A stretch of 64,000 nucleotides of DNA from Streptomyces sp. NBC_01408. Lineage in GTDB: Bacteria > Actinomycetota > Actinomycetes > Streptomycetales > Streptomycetaceae. Numbering within the stretch: the first letter of the stretch is position 1; the number at the start of each line of letters is the position of its first letter. Below the pieces are notes generated by a model. It was not told the origin of the DNA. It searched no databases and saw only the letters and a list, made by a program, of their open reading frames with translations. Shown here piece by piece: positions 60,807 through 64,000 of this stretch. A program made the position numbers and the translations under genes. Where the stretch lies: assembly GCF_026340255.1 (NCBI RefSeq), contig NZ_JAPEPJ010000003.1:682001-746000 (forward strand), written 5' to 3'.

Positions 60807-61613
60807 CTACTTCGGTTGTGCCTTCTTGCGGCGGTTGCCGACCATCTGGCCGGCGAGGACCACCAGCACCGCGATGACGAACATCGCCGTGCCGATGACG
60901 TTGATCTGCACAGGCGTACCGCGCTGGGCCGATCCCCACACGAACATGGGGAAGGTGACGGTGTTGCCCGAGTTGAAGTTGGTGATGATGAAGTCGTCGA
61001 AGGAGAGCGCGAAGGAGAGCAGCGCTCCCGCCGCGATACCGGGCGCCGCGATCGGCAGGGTGACGCGTACGAAGGTCTGCACCGGCCCCGCGTAGAGGTC
61101 GCGGGCGGCCTCCTCCAGCCGCGGGTCCATGGACAGGACGCGTGCCTTGACGGCGGCGACGACGAAGCTGAGGCAGAACATGATGTGGGCGATCAGGATC
61201 GTCCAGAAGCCCAGCTGGATGCCCATGTTGAGGAAGAGCGCCAGCAGCGAGGCGGCCATCACGATCTCGGGCATCGCCATGGGCAGGAAGATCAGCGAGT
61301 TGACCGCGCCGCGCGCCCGGAAGCGGTAGCGGACGAGCGCGAAGGCTATCGCGGTGCCCAGGGCGGTCGCGGCGAGCGTGGACCACAGGGCGATCTGGAG
61401 CGAGAGCGACAGCGAGCCGCACAGGTCGGCGACCCCGCAGGGGTCCTTCCAGGCGTCGAGCGAGAACTCCTGCCAGGCGTAGTTGAACCGCCCGGAGGGG
61501 TTGTTGAAGGAGAAGACGGTCACGACGAGGTTCGGCAGGATCATGTACGCGAGCGTGCCGAGGCCCGCGATGACGACCAGATTGCGCCGGAGCCAGACGA
61601 GTGGGTTGCGCAT
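60807..61613 (-). CDS. potC: Polyamine ABC transporter permease PotC-like
   Basis: Inner-membrane permease of 268 residues with about six transmembrane helices. The EAA loop that contacts the ATPase is visible as [10 protein letters not shown] near residue 180. The ATG shares a base with the potB stop (TGATG), showing translational coupling. It forms the channel with PotB for uptake of putrescine/spermidine or a related substrate; the exact substrate is inferred from the neighbouring oxidoreductase and the family. Confidence 0.93.
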   Translation of the reverse strand: MRNPLVWLRRNLVVIAGLGTLAYMILPNLVVTVFSFNNPSGRFNYAWQEFSLDAWKDPCGVADLCGSLSLSLQIALWSTLAATALGTAIAFALVRYRFRARGAVNSLIFLPMAMPEIVMAASLLALFLNMGIQLGFWTILIAHIMFCLSFVVAAVKARVLSMDPRLEEAARDLYAGPVQTFVRVTLPIAAPGIAAGALLSFALSFDDFIITNFNSGNTVTFPMFVWGSAQRGTPVQINVIGTAMFVIAVLVVLAGQMVGNRRKKAQPK

Positions 61614-62542
61614 CAGACCAGGTCCTCCGTCCCCGCTCGGCGGATGTAGATGGTGACCATGATCAGCACGATGGCCATGAGGATGAAGGACAGCGCGGCC
61701 GCCGTCGGGTAGTCGAGGATCCGCAGGTACTGCGACTGGATGACGTTGCCGATCATCCGGGTGTCCGTGGAGCCGAGCAGCTCGGCGTTGACGTAGTCGC
61801 CGCTCGCCGGGATGAAGGTCAGCAGGGTCCCGGAGACCACGCCCGGCATGGACAGCGGGAAGGTCACCTTCCGGAAGACCGTGGCGGGGCGGGCGTACAG
61901 GTCCCCGGCGGCCTCGTGGAGGCGGGTGTCGATGCGCTCCAGCGAGGAGTACAGCGGCAGGATCATGAAGGGCAGGAAGTTGTACGTCAGACCGCAGACG
62001 ACCGCGAGCGGCGTGGCCAGCACCCGGTCGCCCTGGGTCATGCCCAGCCAGCTGGTGACGTCGAGGAAGCCGATGCTGTTGAGCACCCCGACCACCGGAC
62101 CGCCGTCGGCCAGGATCGTCTTCCAGGCGAGGGTACGGATCAGGAAGCTGGTGAAGAACGGCGCGATCACCAGGACGAGCAGCAGGTTGCGCCAGCGGCC
62201 CGCCTTGAAGGCGATCAGGTAGGCCAGCGGGTACCCGAGGAGCAGGCACAGCGCGGTGGCGGTGCCCGCGTAGAGCAGGGAGCGCAGGAACTGCGGGTAG
62301 TACTCGGTGAAGGCGTCCCAGTAGGTCTGGAAGTGCCAGGTGACCTGGAAGCCCTCTTCGAGCGAGCCGGTCTGCACCGAGGTGGAGGCCTGGTAGACCA
62401 TCGGCAGGACGAAGAAGACCAGCAGCCACAGGATGCCGGGGAGCAGCAGCCAGTACGGGACCAGCCGCTTGCGTACCGACGGCTTGTGCGCCGGGGGTCC
62501 GGCCGGGGCGGGCGCCTTGGGCGGCGCGGCGGTGGCGGTCAC
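61613..62542 (-). CDS. potB: Polyamine ABC transporter permease PotB-like
   Basis: A 309-residue permease. A Pro/Ala-rich cytosolic start (about 30 residues) precedes six transmembrane helices; the EAA loop [10 protein letters not shown] lies near residue 212. The GTG start overlaps the potA stop (GTGA) and its own stop touches the potC start, so potA-potB-potC are translated as a coupled set. Confidence 0.93.
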   Translation of the reverse strand: MTATAAPPKAPAPAGPPAHKPSVRKRLVPYWLLLPGILWLLVFFVLPMVYQASTSVQTGSLEEGFQVTWHFQTYWDAFTEYYPQFLRSLLYAGTATALCLLLGYPLAYLIAFKAGRWRNLLLVLVIAPFFTSFLIRTLAWKTILADGGPVVGVLNSIGFLDVTSWLGMTQGDRVLATPLAVVCGLTYNFLPFMILPLYSSLERIDTRLHEAAGDLYARPATVFRKVTFPLSMPGVVSGTLLTFIPASGDYVNAELLGSTDTRMIGNVIQSQYLRILDYPTAAALSFILMAIVLIMVTIYIRRAGTEDLV

Positions 62543-63687
62543 GCGCTCTCCTCGACGGTCTCGATGCCCGCGTCGATGTCTTGGGCTGCGTCCAGGCCGA
62601 AGGTGTGCTCCGGGTTCCAGTGCAGGATCACCTCGGCGCCCGGGACGAGCCGTGCGTCCCGCTCGATGTTCTGGGCGTACACCTCCAGCTCGGGGCAGAC
62701 CTGGCTGTCGATGACGTACTGGGTGGAGACACCGATGAAGGAGGAGGCCACGATCCGGCCCGGGACCTTGTTGCGGCCGGCCGCGACGGTGTGCTCCTCG
62801 TCGGCGTGGACCAGGGATATCTTCTCCGGGCGCACTCCGACCAGGAGCTTTCCGCCCGTGCTCGGGGTGGTCGCGCAGCGGGCCGCGGGCAGCCTGAGCT
62901 TCATACCGGAGGCGGAGACGACGACGTCGGACCCGGCGGACTCCACCGCGGCCTCGATGAGGTTCGAGGTGCCGAGGAAGTTGGCGACGAAGGTGGTGCC
63001 CGGGTTCTCGTACAGCTCGGCGGGGGCGCCCAGCTGCTCGACGCGGCCGCCGTTCATCACGGCGACGGTGTCGGCCATCGTCATGGCCTCCTCCTGGTCG
63101 TGCGTGACGTGCACGAAGGTGATGCCCACCTCGGTCTGGATGCGCTTGAGCTCCAGCTGCATCTGGCGGCGCAGCTTGAGGTCGAGGGCGCCGAGGGGCT
63201 CGTCGAGGAGCAGCACCTGGGGGTGGTTGATCAGGGCCCGGGCGACGGCTACGCGCTGCTGCTGGCCGCCGGAGAGCTGGTGCGGCTTCTTGCCGGCCTG
63301 CTCGCCGAGCTGCACCAGCTCCAGCATGTCGTCGACCTGCTTCTTGACGGACTTGATGCCGCGGCGGCGCAGCCCGAAGGCGACGTTCTCGTAGATGCTC
63401 AGGTGCGGGAACAGCGCGTAGCTCTGGAAGACCGTGTTGACCGGGCGCTTGTACGGCGGCAGGTCGGTGACCTCCCGGTCGCCGAGGTGGACCGTGCCGG
63501 TGGAGGGCTCCTCCAGGCCGGCGATCATGCGCAGGGTGGTGGTCTTCCCGCAGCCCGAGGCGCCGAGCAGGGCGAAGAAGGAGCCCTGGGGAATGGTCAG
63601 GTCCAGCGGGTGCACGGCGGTGAAGGTGCCGTAGTGCTTGCTGATCCCGGTGAGGCGGACATCGCCGCCCGCGGTCTTGTCAGTCAT
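62539..63687 (-). CDS. potA: Polyamine ABC transporter ATPase PotA-like
   Basis: A 382-residue ABC ATPase powering polyamine import. Walker [10 protein letters not shown] (about 42-50), signature L-S-G-G-Q-Q-Q-R-V (about 138-146), Walker B V-L-L-L-D-E-P (about 158-164) and the H-D-Q-E-E-A switch are all intact, followed by a TOBE-type C-terminal domain (about 285-370) used for regulation in this subfamily. It follows the potD-like gene by about 160 bases and overlaps potB. Confidence 0.95.
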   Translation of the reverse strand: MTDKTAGGDVRLTGISKHYGTFTAVHPLDLTIPQGSFFALLGASGCGKTTTLRMIAGLEEPSTGTVHLGDREVTDLPPYKRPVNTVFQSYALFPHLSIYENVAFGLRRRGIKSVKKQVDDMLELVQLGEQAGKKPHQLSGGQQQRVAVARALINHPQVLLLDEPLGALDLKLRRQMQLELKRIQTEVGITFVHVTHDQEEAMTMADTVAVMNGGRVEQLGAPAELYENPGTTFVANFLGTSNLIEAAVESAGSDVVVSASGMKLRLPAARCATTPSTGGKLLVGVRPEKISLVHADEEHTVAAGRNKVPGRIVASSFIGVSTQYVIDSQVCPELEVYAQNIERDARLVPGAEVILHWNPEHTFGLDAAQDIDAGIETVEESA

Positions 63688-63806
63688 GGAGGGATCCCGG
63701 GGGTGGTGTGGTCGAGGGTCGGTGTGGTCGCGGGGCCGTTGGGCCGTCCGGCCGAAGGAGCTGTGGGCTGCCGGGCGGGGTCGTCCGGCCGACCGGCCGA
63801 AGGGCT

Positions 63807-63824
63807 GCGGGGGCGCGCCCCCGC
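63807..63824. terminator. Hairpin between potD-like gene and potA
   Basis: GCGGGGGCGCGCCCCCGC, an 18 bp palindrome 23 bases after the potD-like stop. It could reduce read-through into potA, giving the usual excess of binding protein over transporter. Confidence 0.5.
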
Positions 63825-63846
63825 CCGTTCGGCTCGCCGCGAGGCG

Positions 63847-64000
63847 TCACGCGCCGATGAGCTTGGCGAACTTCTCTTCGTACGCCGTCTCTTCCTCGCT
63901 GCTCAGCGAGCGGAAGGCGTGGGCCTTGGCGGCCATCGCCTTGTCCGGCACGATCAGCGGGTTGTCCGCGAGTGCGGGGTCGATCTTGGCCAGCTCCTCC
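63847..64000 (-). CDS. potD: Polyamine-binding lipoprotein PotD-like, C-terminal end only
   Basis: Only the last 51 codons are in the window; the rest lies to the right. The visible end (E-E-L-A-K-I-D-P-A-L, then N-P-L-I-V-P, and L-S-S-E-E-E-T-A-Y-E-E-K-F near the terminus) resembles the C-terminus of PotD/extracellular solute-binding proteins. It is on the same strand as and directly before potA, the usual place for the substrate-binding protein. Export signal and lipobox cannot be checked. Confidence 0.8.
   Translation of the reverse strand, partial: EELAKIDPALADNPLIVPDKAMAAKAHAFRSLSSEEETAYEEKFAKLIGA

Overview
The window comes from a high-GC actinomycete, almost certainly a Streptomyces. 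Supporting signs are the very GC-rich third codon positions, many GTG starts, translationally coupled ATGA/GTGA overlaps, a Streptomyces-type ESX/type VII secretion locus, an IF-2 with a long Gly/Pro/Ala-rich N-terminus, and a GH18 chitinase promoter carrying a DasR-type dre palindrome. No rRNA, tRNA, CRISPR array, insertion sequence or prophage gene was found. The window cuts a gene at each end: a PH-domain protein on the left and a potD-like binding protein on the right.

Region by region. (1) 1-6.0 kb: on the minus strand rpsO, pnp, an M16 peptidase, dapB and a small membrane protein, coupled or nearly so. (2) 6.2-21.4 kb: the type VII secretion locus. eccD diverges from eccC; a DUF397 gene, two WXG100 genes, mycP (mycosin) and eccB follow; eccE, a coupled unknown gene and a very long Pro/Ala-rich protein with a MinD/ParA-like ATPase domain (EspI-like) run rightward. 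(3) 21.4-33.8 kb, minus strand: ribF, a 1292-residue trypsin-like/NTPase fusion, truB, rbfA, a DUF503 gene, infB, ylxR, nusA, rimP. Read together, regions 1 and 3 are the widely conserved rimP-nusA-ylxR-infB-rbfA-truB-ribF-rpsO-pnp order, with the secretion locus sitting between ribF and rpsO and the NTPase gene between truB and ribF.

(4) 34-37 kb, plus strand: a Tat/lipobox protein coupled to a DUF4439 protein, a kinase-fold protein lacking its catalytic Asp, and an SPFH/band-7 protein. (5) 37.2-46 kb, minus strand: proS, two GNAT acetyltransferases, then ispG, a site-2 protease (RseP-like) and dxr, which puts two MEP isoprenoid genes around a membrane protease, plus an unknown repeat protein. 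(6) 46-64 kb: acyl-CoA dehydrogenase, aldehyde dehydrogenase, a PucR regulator, a VirD4-like membrane ATPase, gabT (plus strand), a PAP2 phosphatase (plus), a secreted chitinase, a small unknown protein, a DAO-family FAD oxidoreductase and the potABC(D) polyamine ABC transporter. Transporter, oxidoreductase, aldehyde dehydrogenase and GABA aminotransferase together suggest polyamine/GABA catabolism, with PucR a candidate regulator.

The only stretch over 300 bases without a credible gene is 49471-50151. It is filled by a nested inverted-repeat structure whose outer arms match a third copy between the SPFH gene and proS. The points most worth a second look are the NTPase with degenerate protease and P-loop residues, the likely pseudokinase, the secretion locus inside the translation gene order, this nested palindrome, a C(UUCG)G hairpin inside the start of the M16 gene, and the dre-bearing chitinase promoter.
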